This document shows, one piece after another, positions 54,521 through 63,175 of a stretch of 64,000 nucleotides of DNA (position 1 is its first letter; every line of letters begins with the position of its first letter). The DNA is from Pseudomonas sp. KU26590 (GTDB lineage Bacteria > Pseudomonadota > Gammaproteobacteria > Pseudomonadales > Pseudomonadaceae), in the NCBI RefSeq assembly GCF_026153515.1, contig NZ_CP110644.1:2881501-2945500 (forward strand). Direction: 5' to 3'. The notes under the pieces are model-generated. The model made no database searches. It worked only from the letters and a program-made list of their open reading frames with translations, and had not been told where the DNA came from. The position numbers and the translations under genes were made by a program.

Positions 54521-55512
54521 GCGAAGCCCGTTACAGCGTGGGGAACGTAGGGCGCTTCAAGGCGTTTCACTTCGTCGTCGCTGAGCACCAGATCCAGCGC
54601 CGCGATCGCATCGTCCAGATGGTGCGGCTTGGACGCCCCGACAATCGGCGCCGACACGCCACGCTGGGCCAACACCCACGCCAGCGCGACCTGGGCCATG
54701 GGCACGCCGCGCTCACTGGCAATCTTTTCCACCACATCAATGACGCGGCCGTCTTCCGCTTCCGTGGCCTCGTAAAACGACTGCCCGGAGATGTCGGTCT
54801 TGGTGCGTTCGGTTTGCTGGCCGTGTGGCCGTGTCAGCCTGCCACGGGCCATCGGGCTCCATGGCATCAGGCCGACGCCCTGATCCAGGCACAACGGAAT
54901 CATCTCGCGCTGTTCTTCGCGATACACCAGATTGAGGTAGTTCTGCATGGACACGAAGCGGCTCCAGCCATGGGCGGCCGCGACCTGCTGAGCCTTGGCG
55001 AACTGCCAGGCGAACATCGACGACGCGCCAATGTAGCGCGCCTTGCCGGCCCGGACCACGTCGTGCAGCGCCTCCATGGTTTCCTCGATGGGGGTGTGAT
55101 AATCCCAGCGATGGATCTGGTACAGGTCGACGTAATCGGTGCCCAGCCGCGTCAGGCTGGCATCGATGTTGGCCATGATGGCTTTTCTCGACAGCCCTTG
55201 TTCGTTGGGTCGCTTGGAGCCTTCCCACATATTGGCCGGAAAAAACACCTTGGTCGCGATGACGGTTTCTTCGCGGCGGGTGAATGCCTTCAGCAGTTTG
55301 CCGACGATGATTTCCGAGGTGCCCGCCGAGTAGCTGTTGGCCGTGTCGAAGAAGTTGATGCCTTGCTCGACGGCGTGCTTGATGATCGGCCGGCTGGCGT
55401 TTTCATCCAGCGTCCACGGGTGCGTGCCGGCGTCCGGGTCGCCAAACGTCATGCACCCCAGACACAACTTCGACACGTCCAGCCCCGTGGAACCCAGCTT
55501 CACGAACTTCAT
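54517..55512 (-). CDS. Aldo/keto reductase
   Basis: A 331-residue NADPH-dependent carbonyl reductase with a TIM barrel. The catalytic tetrad is visible: Asp56 and Tyr61 in FFDTANSYSAG, Lys in IATKVFF and His in YQIHRWD. LMPWSPMARGRLTR and GASKPHHLDDAI are further family landmarks for cofactor binding. It belongs to the YajO/Tas-like group. The DCC protein gene is coupled downstream. Substrate unknown. Confidence 0.92.
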   Translation of the reverse strand: MKFVKLGSTGLDVSKLCLGCMTFGDPDAGTHPWTLDENASRPIIKHAVEQGINFFDTANSYSAGTSEIIVGKLLKAFTRREETVIATKVFFPANMWEGSKRPNEQGLSRKAIMANIDASLTRLGTDYVDLYQIHRWDYHTPIEETMEALHDVVRAGKARYIGASSMFAWQFAKAQQVAAAHGWSRFVSMQNYLNLVYREEQREMIPLCLDQGVGLMPWSPMARGRLTRPHGQQTERTKTDISGQSFYEATEAEDGRVIDVVEKIASERGVPMAQVALAWVLAQRGVSAPIVGASKPHHLDDAIAALDLVLSDDEVKRLEAPYVPHAVTGFA

Positions 55513-55578
55513 GCATTCACCTCCGAAATCGGTTGATGCCCAAACAAGCGGCTCAGAGGTGCGATCCCTCGCGTCCGA

Positions 55579-57210
55579 TTAAGTTCTGAATTGCATCACC
55601 AGACCGTTCAGGCCCACCGCCAGTTGCGACAGCTCGTTGCTCGCCGCCGAGGTCTGATGGGCGCCGGCAGACGTCTGCAGCGACAGGTCGCGGATGCTGG
55701 TCAGGTTGCGATCGACTTCCCGGGCGACCTGGGCCTGTTCTTCCGTGGCCGTCGCGATGCTGACGTTGCGTTCATTGATCAGCACGATGGCGGTTTTGAT
55801 TTCCGCGAGGGCGCGACCGGCCGCACCTGCGACGTCCAGACTGACCCGCGCGCGCTCGCTGCTCTGGCCCATGGCCGTGACCGCCTTGTGGGTGCCACCC
55901 TGAATCGAGTCGATCATCTTTTCGATCTCGGCGGTGGACTGTTGGGTGCGGTGCGCCAGGGCGCGGACTTCGTCGGCTACTACCGCGAAACCACGTCCGG
56001 CTTCGCCAGCGCGGGCGGCTTCGATGGCCGCGTTGAGGGCGAGCAGGTTGGTCTGATCGGCGATGCCGCGAATCACGTCCAGCACGCCGCTGATGTTCTG
56101 CACCTGGCCGGCCAGCCCGTTGATCTCATCCGCGGTGGTGCCGACCGATTGGTGCAGCTCGTTGATCGCCGAAATGGTTTCGTTGACCCGCAGGCGGCCC
56201 TGTTCCGCCGAGTCGCTGGAATCCCGCGCCGCCGTGGAGGCGAGAGAGGCGTTGTGTGCGACTTCTTCCACCGCTGCGCTCATCTGGTTGATGGCGGTGG
56301 CGGCCTGATTGATTTCGTCGTTCTGACGCTGAACCCCGCGCAGGGATTCTTCGGTCACGGCGGTCATTTCTTCCGAGGTCGAGGCCAGTTGATTGGACGA
56401 GTGGCCGAGCTCCGAGAGGGTGTGGCGCAGGTTCTGCTGCATCACGGACAGCGCTTGCAGCAAGCGGCCCGGCTCATCGGAACCGTCGACCTGAATAGGC
56501 TTGCTCAGGTCGTTGGCGGCGATGTTTTCCGCGACGGCCAGGGCTTTGGCGATCGGCGCCACCAGGCTGCGAGTAAACAACGCGGCCAGGGCGAGGGTGG
56601 CGGCCAGCGCCACCACGATGGCGGCAATGATGACATTGCGGGCCTGATCGTAACTTTCATCTGCCGCGACATCCGAATCCTGCATTTTCTGTTTGGCCAG
56701 GTCGGCGATGGTCGCGATGTCCTTGGTGAGCGCGTCTGCCGCGCGGGTTTGTTCGCCAGAGGGTTCAGTCAACGAAACGACGATGTCGTCACGCTTCTGC
56801 TTCACGGCGTCCAGAAAACGCGCATGCACGGCGAGATAGGCCTGCAGGTCGCGCGCCATATCGGCATAGGCACTCAGGCCACGCTCGGAGATGAGCAATG
56901 ATTTCAGGCCCTGCACGTCTTTCTCAAGGTCGGTGCGACCCTGACTGACCCGCTTCATGGCCGCGTCGTTGCTGGCGGCGCTTTGTGCTGCGCGCAGGCT
57001 GGTGTTGCCCAGGCGAATGGTCAGCAGGTCATTTTTGATGTCGGCGATGGCGAGGAGGGTGGGGAGTACGTTGTCCTGCAGGGCGTCCCTGGCGTCTTTG
57101 AGCTTAGAGGCTTGCATCAGCGAGAACAGTCCGACGGCGGAGATCAATACGGCAAAAAAGCCGAAGCAGATCAGGGAGCGGGGGGCGATGTTAAGGCGTC
57201 GGAGGTTCAT
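55579..57210 (-). CDS. Methyl-accepting chemotaxis protein with four-helix-bundle sensor
   Basis: A 543-residue chemoreceptor. Transmembrane helices (about 12-33 and 192-215) flank a 155-residue periplasmic four-helix-bundle (4HB_MCP) sensor. HAMP follows, then the signalling domain with tip [16 protein letters not shown]. It ends VMQFRT and has no CheR-binding pentapeptide. Ligand unknown. It is a monocistronic gene, as usual for Pseudomonas receptors, and differs in sensor type from the receptor at 35758. Confidence 0.92.
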   Translation of the reverse strand: MNLRRLNIAPRSLICFGFFAVLISAVGLFSLMQASKLKDARDALQDNVLPTLLAIADIKNDLLTIRLGNTSLRAAQSAASNDAAMKRVSQGRTDLEKDVQGLKSLLISERGLSAYADMARDLQAYLAVHARFLDAVKQKRDDIVVSLTEPSGEQTRAADALTKDIATIADLAKQKMQDSDVAADESYDQARNVIIAAIVVALAATLALAALFTRSLVAPIAKALAVAENIAANDLSKPIQVDGSDEPGRLLQALSVMQQNLRHTLSELGHSSNQLASTSEEMTAVTEESLRGVQRQNDEINQAATAINQMSAAVEEVAHNASLASTAARDSSDSAEQGRLRVNETISAINELHQSVGTTADEINGLAGQVQNISGVLDVIRGIADQTNLLALNAAIEAARAGEAGRGFAVVADEVRALAHRTQQSTAEIEKMIDSIQGGTHKAVTAMGQSSERARVSLDVAGAAGRALAEIKTAIVLINERNVSIATATEEQAQVAREVDRNLTSIRDLSLQTSAGAHQTSAASNELSQLAVGLNGLVMQFRT

Positions 57211-57371
57211 GTCGAGGGCTGTCCATAGATAAAGGGATCACCTTGTTATCGACATGAACCGGTTCAGCTTGATGACAGATTGTCCTCTTTTTGGCAGAAA
57301 TGCAGTGCGAATGTGCTGTTTTGGATGGATCGCGGTTGCCGTAGCCGTGTTCGGATGGCAACCGCAGCATT

Positions 57372-58073
57372 TCAGCCTTGGGGCCCGCCGGCTGCGACCA
57401 TGGCCCGCCAGGTCTGGATGCTCGGACGTTCATTCATCCGTGCGTGCCAGGCCAGCAGCGCCTCACAGTCTGCCGGCACCGCGAGCTCCACCAGCGAGGC
57501 GAAGATCATCCCGCCGAAGACTGCGATGTCGGCCATCGAAAACGAGTCCCCGGCTACGAACGGCTGCATCTTCAGCACACTGTCGAAATAGCGCATGCCC
57601 CGTACGGCCTTGTCGCACATGCGGTTGCCCCATTCGGCGTTCTGGTACAGCTCGACGTCAGGCCCCAGGCCAGGCGTGCCGTGATGGAAATACGTGCTGA
57701 CCGCGTCGAGAAACTCGATCTCCGCGCGTTTGGTCATCATGTGAATGCGGCCTTTTTCCACAGGCGTTGCGCCGGTGAGCTCGGGGCTGCCCACGAGGGC
57801 GTCAAGGTACTGGGTAATGGCGGTGCACTCGGCGATCAGCGTGCCGTCTTGCAGTTCAAGCACGGGGAGCGTGCCGGAGTAATTGATGTCGAGAAACTCG
57901 GGTTTCTTGTGCTCGCCATTCCACAGGTTCACTGATACGAATTCGATTCGCGGCAGCAGGTTTTTCTCTGCCAGGGCGATGCGGACCCGGGCCGGGTAAG
58001 GGCCATTGAACCAGTCGTAAATGGTCATCATGGGAATTGCGGAGGTGTCGGACTGCGGTATAGAAGCGTTCAT
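57372..58073 (-). CDS. Glutathione S-transferase family protein
   Basis: A 233-residue GST. The thioredoxin-like N-domain (TIYDWFNGPYPARVRIALAE, then the cis-Pro in GTLPVLEL and the glutathione-binding ECTAITQYLD) precedes the helical C-domain (SMADIAVFGG). I chose ATG 58073; the longer frame to 58115 would start inside the operator region. It is divergent from a TetR gene, and two copies of a 19-base operator lie between them, so the TetR protein most likely represses it until an electrophile is present. Confidence 0.88.
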   Translation of the reverse strand: MNASIPQSDTSAIPMMTIYDWFNGPYPARVRIALAEKNLLPRIEFVSVNLWNGEHKKPEFLDINYSGTLPVLELQDGTLIAECTAITQYLDALVGSPELTGATPVEKGRIHMMTKRAEIEFLDAVSTYFHHGTPGLGPDVELYQNAEWGNRMCDKAVRGMRYFDSVLKMQPFVAGDSFSMADIAVFGGMIFASLVELAVPADCEALLAWHARMNERPSIQTWRAMVAAGGPQG

Positions 58074-58080
58074 AATGTGT

Positions 58081-58153
58081 CTACCTGTCAGTTGGTAGGC
58101 AAACTTTGGGCGCATTAGAGGACGCTGTCAATCCCTACCTGTCAATTGGCAGG
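58081..58153. promoter_or_regulatory. Two copies of a 19-bp TetR-type operator
   Basis: CTACCTGTCAGTTGGTAGG at 58081-58099 and CTACCTGTCAATTGGCAGG at 58135-58153 differ at two positions and are 54 bases apart. Each is partly palindromic (CTACC / GGTAG, CTACC / GGCAG). They lie between the GST start and the TetR gene, as expected for autoregulated divergent control. Confidence 0.75.
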
Positions 58154-58209
58154 TTGAGATCTTTAGGCGTAGCATGCGGGCCATCTATCGACCCTTCGAG
58201 GAATTCAGC

Positions 58210-58785
58210 GTGAGCGAAAATGCGCGCGAGGCCATTCTGGCCGCTGCGAAAACGGCAGCGCAGTTGCACGGGTACAGCGGCATCAATTTCCGCAGCATCG
58301 GCGAGACGGTCGGCATCAAGAACGCCAGCATCTACTACCACTTCCCGAGCAAGGCCGAGCTGGGCGCTGCGGTGGCGGCGCGTTATTGGCAGGACACTGC
58401 CAAGGCGCTTGACGCAATACGCGAGGCGAATCCCGACCCGCTGCGCTGCCTGGCGCTGTATTCGTCGATCTTTCGCACCTCGCTGGAAAACGGCAACCGA
58501 CTGTGCCTGTCCAGCTTCATGGCTGCAGAGCACGAAGACCTGCCGGAAGAAATCCGCCGCGAGGTAAAAGCCTATGCCGATGCCAGCGTGGCCTGGCTGG
58601 CGGACAGGCTGATGGAGGCGGGGTTGGGCAGCGTCGAGCACTGCCAACGCCGCGCACTGGCGATTTACACCGCCGTGGCCGGGGCGCAGCTGATTGCCCG
58701 GACCCGATCCGACATCGAACTGTTTGATGCGCTGATTCAGGACTACCGTGACGCCGGGCTGATCCCGACGGACCTGAAAGGGTAG
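58210..58785 (+). CDS. TetR-family transcriptional regulator
   Basis: A 191-residue regulator. The N-terminal helix-turn-helix reads GINFRSIGETVGIKNASIYYHF, shortened here: the family pattern GxxxxSIxETVGIKxASIYYHF is complete. The helical ligand domain follows. I chose GTG 58210, with GAGGA seven bases upstream, over ATG 58174, which lacks a ribosome site. It is divergent from the GST gene across duplicated operators. A REP-like array follows its stop after about 30 bases. Confidence 0.9.
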   Translation: MSENAREAILAAAKTAAQLHGYSGINFRSIGETVGIKNASIYYHFPSKAELGAAVAARYWQDTAKALDAIREANPDPLRCLALYSSIFRTSLENGNRLCLSSFMAAEHEDLPEEIRREVKAYADASVAWLADRLMEAGLGSVEHCQRRALAIYTAVAGAQLIARTRSDIELFDALIQDYRDAGLIPTDLKG

Positions 58786-58811
58786 TGCTGCACTGACACA
58801 GCGCGCATTCA

Positions 58812-59075
58812 GTAGGACCGGCTTTAGCCGGGAAGGCGTCGGGCGTCACACCGCAAGATTGATGGTGTCTGCGCTGGCCACTTCCCGGCTGAAGCCGGTC
58901 CCACTGACGCCGCGCGTATCGATAGTGGGACCGGCTTTAGACGGGAAGGCGTCGGGCGTCACACCGCAAGATTGATGGTGTCTGCGCTGGCCACTTCCCG
59001 GCAAAAGGCGGTCCCACTGACACCGCGCGTATCGACAGTGGGACCGGCTTTAGCCGGGAAGACGTCGGACGTCAC
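58812..59075. repeat. Short array of the 113-bp-type REP-like unit
   Basis: GGACCGGCTT begins at 58814, 58928 and 59041 (spacing 114 and 113). Inverted partners (CTTCCCGGCTGAAGCCGG and a decayed copy with CGGCAAAAGGCGG) lie between. The spacer keeps CACACCGCAAGATTGATGG, close to the spacer of the large array at 46857. The third unit runs into the LysR remnant. Confidence 0.92.
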
Positions 59076-59251
59076 ACCGGAAAATGGAGGGTGCACACGC
59101 GGGCCGCTTCCCGTTCGAGTGCCGCAAGGCGCTGGCTGGCCGCCGATACGGTCATGTGCGCGTCGCGGGCCGCCTTGGTGAGGTTCTGACTGTCGGCCGC
59201 GAGCACCAGCAACCGAAGTGAGGCGAGGCCGAGTTGCAGCAGGTTGAGCAT
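59072..59251 (-). pseudogene. LysR-family regulator truncated to its DNA-binding domain by REP-like DNA
   Basis: ATG 59251 opens a 59-residue frame, MLNLLQLGLASLRLLVLAA, then NLTKAARDAHMTVSAASQRL, which is a LysR helix-turn-helix. After ALEREAARVC the coding sequence passes into array DNA (TLHFPV) and stops. The effector domain of about 230 residues is missing. It is divergent from the CaiB/lyase operon, the usual place for its regulator, so a working activator or repressor has probably been lost. Confidence 0.75.
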
Positions 59252-59364
59252 GGGGGGCCTTCGAGGGTTTCCGTTGCGGAAAGGGTAGTGGAAATCATTG
59301 AAATTCTCACGAGGGCGGTTTAAGAGGATGATCCCGACATCCCTTCCAACAATAAGGAATCCCC

Positions 59365-60555
59365 ATGAGCCTGCCGCTGGATGGCATCAAGGTCATCGAG
59401 ATGGGCCAACTGATCGCCGGGCCTTTCGCCGCGAAGATCCTCGCGGACTTCGGCGCTGAGGTGATCAAGATTGAGCCGCCGACCACCGGCGACCCCTTGC
59501 GCAAATGGCGCCTGCTGCACAACGGCACGTCGGTCTGGTGGGCCGCGCAGTCACGCAATAAGCAGTCGGTGACCCTTGATCTGCGTCAGGCCGAGGCTCA
59601 CGACGTGGTCAAGCGGCTGGTCAAAGACGCCGACATCCTGATCGAAAATTTTCGCCCCGGCACCCTGGAAAAATGGGGTTTGGGCTGGGATACCCTGAGC
59701 GCCATCAACCCGGGCCTGATCATGTTGCGGGTATCGGGCTACGGCCAGTCCGGGCCTTACCGAGACCTGCCGGGCTTCGGCGTGATCGGCGAAGCCATGG
59801 GCGGTTTGCGGCACCTGTCCGGTGAACCCGGTCGAACGCCGGTGCGCGTCGGCGTGTCCATCGGCGATTCGCTGTCGGCCCTGCATGGCGTGATCGGCGT
59901 GCTGCTGGCGCTGCGTCACCGCGAACAGCATCAAGGCGCTGGTCAGCAGGTGGATGTCGCGCTGTACGAATCGGTGTTCAACATGATGGAGAGCCTGATC
60001 CCCGAACATTCGGTGTTCGGCGCCGTGCGCGAACCCGCTGGCAGCAGCCTGCCGGGCATCGCGCCCAGCAATGCCTACCGTTGCCAGGACGGAAAGTACG
60101 CGCTCATCGCCGGCAATGGCGACAGCATCTACAAGCGCCTCATGGAAAAAATCGAGCGCCCGGACCTGGCCAATGACCCGGCGCTTGAGCACAACGACGG
60201 CCGGGTGCGGCATGTCGCGCGCATCGATGCGGCGATCTCCACCTGGACCGCCGAGCGAGGGCTAGACGAGGTGCTGAACGCGCTGAAAGACGCGAATATC
60301 CCGGCCGGGAAAATCTACGACGCCGCCGACATCGCCGCCGACCCGCACTATCAGGCACGGGGAATGCTGCTGCCCAGTCAGCTGGATGACGGCACGCCGG
60401 TCACCTTGCCCGGGATCGTGCCGAAGTTACTCAGCACCCCGGGGCAGGTGCGCTCCCGTGCGCCGACCCTGGGTCAGCACACTGACGCGGTGCTCGCCAG
60501 CGTGGGCATCGACGCCGACACACGCGAGCAATGGCGCGCGCGCGGCCTCATCTAA
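59365..60555 (+). CDS. CaiB/BaiF-family (class III) CoA-transferase
   Basis: A 396-residue enzyme that moves CoA between organic acids. DGIKVIEMGQLIAGPFAAKIL is the family's opening (cut here to the pattern). The catalytic Asp would be in ISAL-SIGDSLSAL, with GFGVIGEAMGGL before it. Glycine-rich NAFR-like segments and ENFRPGTLEKWGLG are also present. The ATG at 59365 has AAGGAA upstream. It is 18 bases before an HMG-CoA-lyase-like gene and then a VOC gene, so the operon probably activates an acid to its CoA ester and cleaves it. Confidence 0.92.
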   Translation: MSLPLDGIKVIEMGQLIAGPFAAKILADFGAEVIKIEPPTTGDPLRKWRLLHNGTSVWWAAQSRNKQSVTLDLRQAEAHDVVKRLVKDADILIENFRPGTLEKWGLGWDTLSAINPGLIMLRVSGYGQSGPYRDLPGFGVIGEAMGGLRHLSGEPGRTPVRVGVSIGDSLSALHGVIGVLLALRHREQHQGAGQQVDVALYESVFNMMESLIPEHSVFGAVREPAGSSLPGIAPSNAYRCQDGKYALIAGNGDSIYKRLMEKIERPDLANDPALEHNDGRVRHVARIDAAISTWTAERGLDEVLNALKDANIPAGKIYDAADIAADPHYQARGMLLPSQLDDGTPVTLPGIVPKLLSTPGQVRSRAPTLGQHTDAVLASVGIDADTREQWRARGLI

Positions 60556-60573
60556 TCGTCAGGAGTCCCCAGA

Positions 60574-61539
60574 ATGAAACGCCTGTACATCCATGAAGTC
60601 GCCACCCGGGATGGCTTCCAGAACGAAAAGACCTTCATCGAGACCGAGGACAAAGTCGCCCTCATCAATGAGCTCAGCCAGTGCGGTTACGCGAAGATTG
60701 AAGTAACGTCGTTTACCTCGCCCAAGGCCATTCCGGCGTTGCGTGATGCCGAAGCGGTGATGGCCGGGATCCGTCGTCAGCCTGGCGTCGAGTACACCGT
60801 GCTGGTGCCCAACGTTCGCGGCGCGGAGCGTGCCCTGGGTTGCGGCATCGACGAAGCCAACTTGGTGATGTCGGTGAGCGAACCGCACAACCGCGCTAAC
60901 CTGCGCATGACCCGCGAGCAGTCATTCGCTCAGTTGAAGGAAGTGATTGGCGTCATCGGGCGCGGGCCGGTGGCGGTCAATGTGTCGCTGTCCACGGCAT
61001 TCGGCTGCCCGATGCAGGGCGATGTTGCCCCTGAAGAAGTGTTGCGCTGGGTAGAGGGCTTCGTTGCGCTGGATGTTCGTGGCGTGACGTTGTGCGACAC
61101 CACGGGCATGGCGTATCCGACGCAGGTTCAGGCGCTGTCCGAGGCGGTGCGAAGGCATTTCCCGCAGCTGCAACTCACGCTGCATTTCCACAACACCCGG
61201 GGCATGGCGCTGGCCAATACCCTCGCGGCGCTGCAAGCCGGCGTCGATCGTTTCGATGCCTCCCTTGGCGGCCTGGGCGGTTGCCCGTATGCGCCGGGCG
61301 CCAGTGGCAACGAGTGCACGGAAGACCTGGTGCACATGCTCGATCTCATGGGTTACGACACTGGCATGGACCTGGACCGGGTCATCGCCGCCTCGGCGCG
61401 GCTGCCCGGCCTCATCGGCCACGACACGCCGAGCCAGATCCTGCGGGCGGGCAAGCGCCTGGACCTGCACCCGATTCCCGAGCCTGTACCCAGCCTCAGT
61501 CAGCAGATCGCCATTAACCCCATGGAGCGCACTCAGTGA
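60574..61539 (+). CDS. Hydroxymethylglutaryl-CoA lyase family protein
   Basis: A 321-residue TIM-barrel lyase of the HMGL-like group. Catalytic and metal residues are in EVATRDGFQNE, LCDTTGMAYP and LHFHNTRGMA. The HMG-CoA lyase signature SLGGLGGCPYAPGASGN with its active-site Cys is intact. True HMG-CoA lyases end leucine breakdown, but the CoA-transferase next door suggests a different 3-hydroxy-acyl-CoA substrate formed from a free dicarboxylate. It overlaps the VOC gene by four bases. Confidence 0.92.
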   Translation: MKRLYIHEVATRDGFQNEKTFIETEDKVALINELSQCGYAKIEVTSFTSPKAIPALRDAEAVMAGIRRQPGVEYTVLVPNVRGAERALGCGIDEANLVMSVSEPHNRANLRMTREQSFAQLKEVIGVIGRGPVAVNVSLSTAFGCPMQGDVAPEEVLRWVEGFVALDVRGVTLCDTTGMAYPTQVQALSEAVRRHFPQLQLTLHFHNTRGMALANTLAALQAGVDRFDASLGGLGGCPYAPGASGNECTEDLVHMLDLMGYDTGMDLDRVIAASARLPGLIGHDTPSQILRAGKRLDLHPIPEPVPSLSQQIAINPMERTQ

Positions 61540-61916
61540 TTGATCACCTCGACCATCTGGTCCTGACCACCGTCGATGTTGAGGCCTGCAAGGATTTCTA
61601 CGTGCGCATCATGGGCATGCAGTTGGAAACCTTCGGCAGCGGCCGCCTGGCGTTTCGCTTTGGCAACCAGAAGATCAACGTTCACGAGCGCGGTCACGAG
61701 TTTGAACCCAAGGCTCACCTGCCGGTGCCGGGCGCGCTGGACCTGTGCTTCATCGCCAGCGGGAGCCTCGACGACGTGATCGCGCATTTAAAGGCGCAGC
61801 AGTGGCCGATCGTAGAAGGGCCGGTCCAACGAACCGGCGCCACCGGACCTATTCGCTCGGTCTACGTGCGTGACCCGGATTTGAACCTGATCGAGATTTC
61901 CGAACTGACCGGCTGA
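61536..61916 (+). CDS. VOC-superfamily protein in the CaiB/lyase operon
   Basis: A 126-residue glyoxalase-fold protein. It begins MIDHLDHLVLTTVDVEACKD, has FRFGNQKINVHERG, and ends YVRDPDLNLIEISEL with the C-terminal metal-ligand Glu. Metal ligands His (DHLVL), His and Glu are present, so it may be an active isomerase or lyase such as a methylmalonyl-CoA-epimerase-like enzyme. The GTG start overlaps the lyase stop as GTGA. Confidence 0.85.
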   Translation: MIDHLDHLVLTTVDVEACKDFYVRIMGMQLETFGSGRLAFRFGNQKINVHERGHEFEPKAHLPVPGALDLCFIASGSLDDVIAHLKAQQWPIVEGPVQRTGATGPIRSVYVRDPDLNLIEISELTG

Positions 61917-61940
61917 CGGCGCTGCGCCGGTCGTGCGTGG

Positions 61941-61966
61941 GTGGGAACGGTTTAGCCGGGAAGAGG
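61941..61966 (+). repeat. Degenerate single REP-like element
   Basis: GTGGGAACGGTTTAGCCGGGAAG matches the family GGGACCGGCTTTAGCCGGGAA with two bases missing or changed. It lies just after the VOC gene. The remainder of the 61917-62159 gap shows no gene. Confidence 0.6.
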
Positions 61967-62159
61967 CCCGTCTATACGACGCCTCAACCAGCCCGTAATG
62001 CCGCCACCGTCTACCCGAAGAAGCCAGCGGTAAGTAGTACGATTGTCCTGCCAGCGAGACGATCAATCGCATTTACACCCTCTAATCACGCATTACGCTA
62101 CAAGGTAGGATGACGCCACTTGATCGCCAAGCGGCGATTCTCACCTTGGGAAGCCCTTC

Positions 62160-62765
62160 ATGAAACTCTTGCACATCGATTCCAGCATCCTCGGCGATCA
62201 CTCCGCTTCGCGTCAGTTGAGCCGCAGTGTCGTTCAGTCTTTCACCGCTATCACCCCGGACACTCAGGTGGTGTACCGCGATCTGGCGAACGAGCCACTC
62301 AATCATTTCTCCGGCGCCACGCTGGCCGCTGCCGGTACGCCGGTGGAAGGCCGCGACGCGGCGCAGAAGCTTGAAGTGGAGACCAACGAAGCGACACTGG
62401 AAGAGTTTCTGTCGTCTGACGTCGTGGTCATCGGTGCGCCCATGTACAACTTCAGCATCCCGAGCCAGCTGAAGGCGTGGATCGACCGTATCTGCGTCGC
62501 CGGCCGTACCTTCCGCTACACCGAAGCGGGCCCGGAAGGTCTGTGCAAGGGCAAGAAAGTGATCATCGTTTCGACCACTGGCGGTCTGCATCAAGGCCTG
62601 CCGAGCGGTGCGGGCCATGATGACCTGCTCAAGGTGGTGTTCGGTTTTATCGGCGTCACCGACCTGCAATTCGTCGTCGCCGAAGGCCTGGCATATGGCG
62701 ACGAGCCGCGTGCCGCTGCCATGGCCGCCGCGCAGAAGCACATCAGCGAAACGCTGTTCGCGTAA
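62160..62765 (+). CDS. azoR: FMN-dependent NADH azoreductase / quinone reductase AzoR
   Basis: A 201-residue flavodoxin-like enzyme that reduces azo dyes and quinones with NADH. It begins [20 protein letters not shown] and has the FMN-binding [17 protein letters not shown] and VSTTGGLH, all as in E. coli AzoR (201 residues). Cytosolic. The ATG at 62160 has TTGGGAAG upstream. Monocistronic, with a terminator hairpin about 75 bases after the stop. Confidence 0.95.
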   Translation: MKLLHIDSSILGDHSASRQLSRSVVQSFTAITPDTQVVYRDLANEPLNHFSGATLAAAGTPVEGRDAAQKLEVETNEATLEEFLSSDVVVIGAPMYNFSIPSQLKAWIDRICVAGRTFRYTEAGPEGLCKGKKVIIVSTTGGLHQGLPSGAGHDDLLKVVFGFIGVTDLQFVVAEGLAYGDEPRAAAMAAAQKHISETLFA

Positions 62766-62839
62766 GCCCGACCACGTCGCAAGCGTCCCCGCGCAGGGGC
62801 TCGAAGCGGCTCGACGCGATAGAAAAGCTTCACCCGAAA

Positions 62840-62893
62840 GCCCCGTCATCGCCGGCTCCCATGCCGACAGGTGACGGGGCATTCGTCTTTTTG
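62840..62893 (+). terminator. Rho-independent terminator after azoR
   Basis: GCCCCGTCA (62840-62848) pairs with TGACGGGGC (62872-62880), and CTTTTT follows within eight bases. Confidence 0.7.
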
Positions 62894-63175
62894 CGGCCGC
62901 GTGTTCAGGCGGGCGACAGCTTTTATGACTTCTTTGCGCGTAATCTTCGCTAAGCACCGTAGAATGCCGGCCAATTCGGTCTGTTCTGCGTCAAACGGCG
63001 GCCGATGCCTTCAATTTATCGAGCTTGGCCCGCCTTGTGCACCATTGATCCTGAAACGTTTCGGAATGTTATCGAACCCCACGGGTCAGATAGCGACAGA
63101 CACCGCTTTCACGGGGCTTCAGCCCTTGAGCGTGTGAATCGGCAGGCATGGATTGATAAGGTGAGGGGCATTGCA

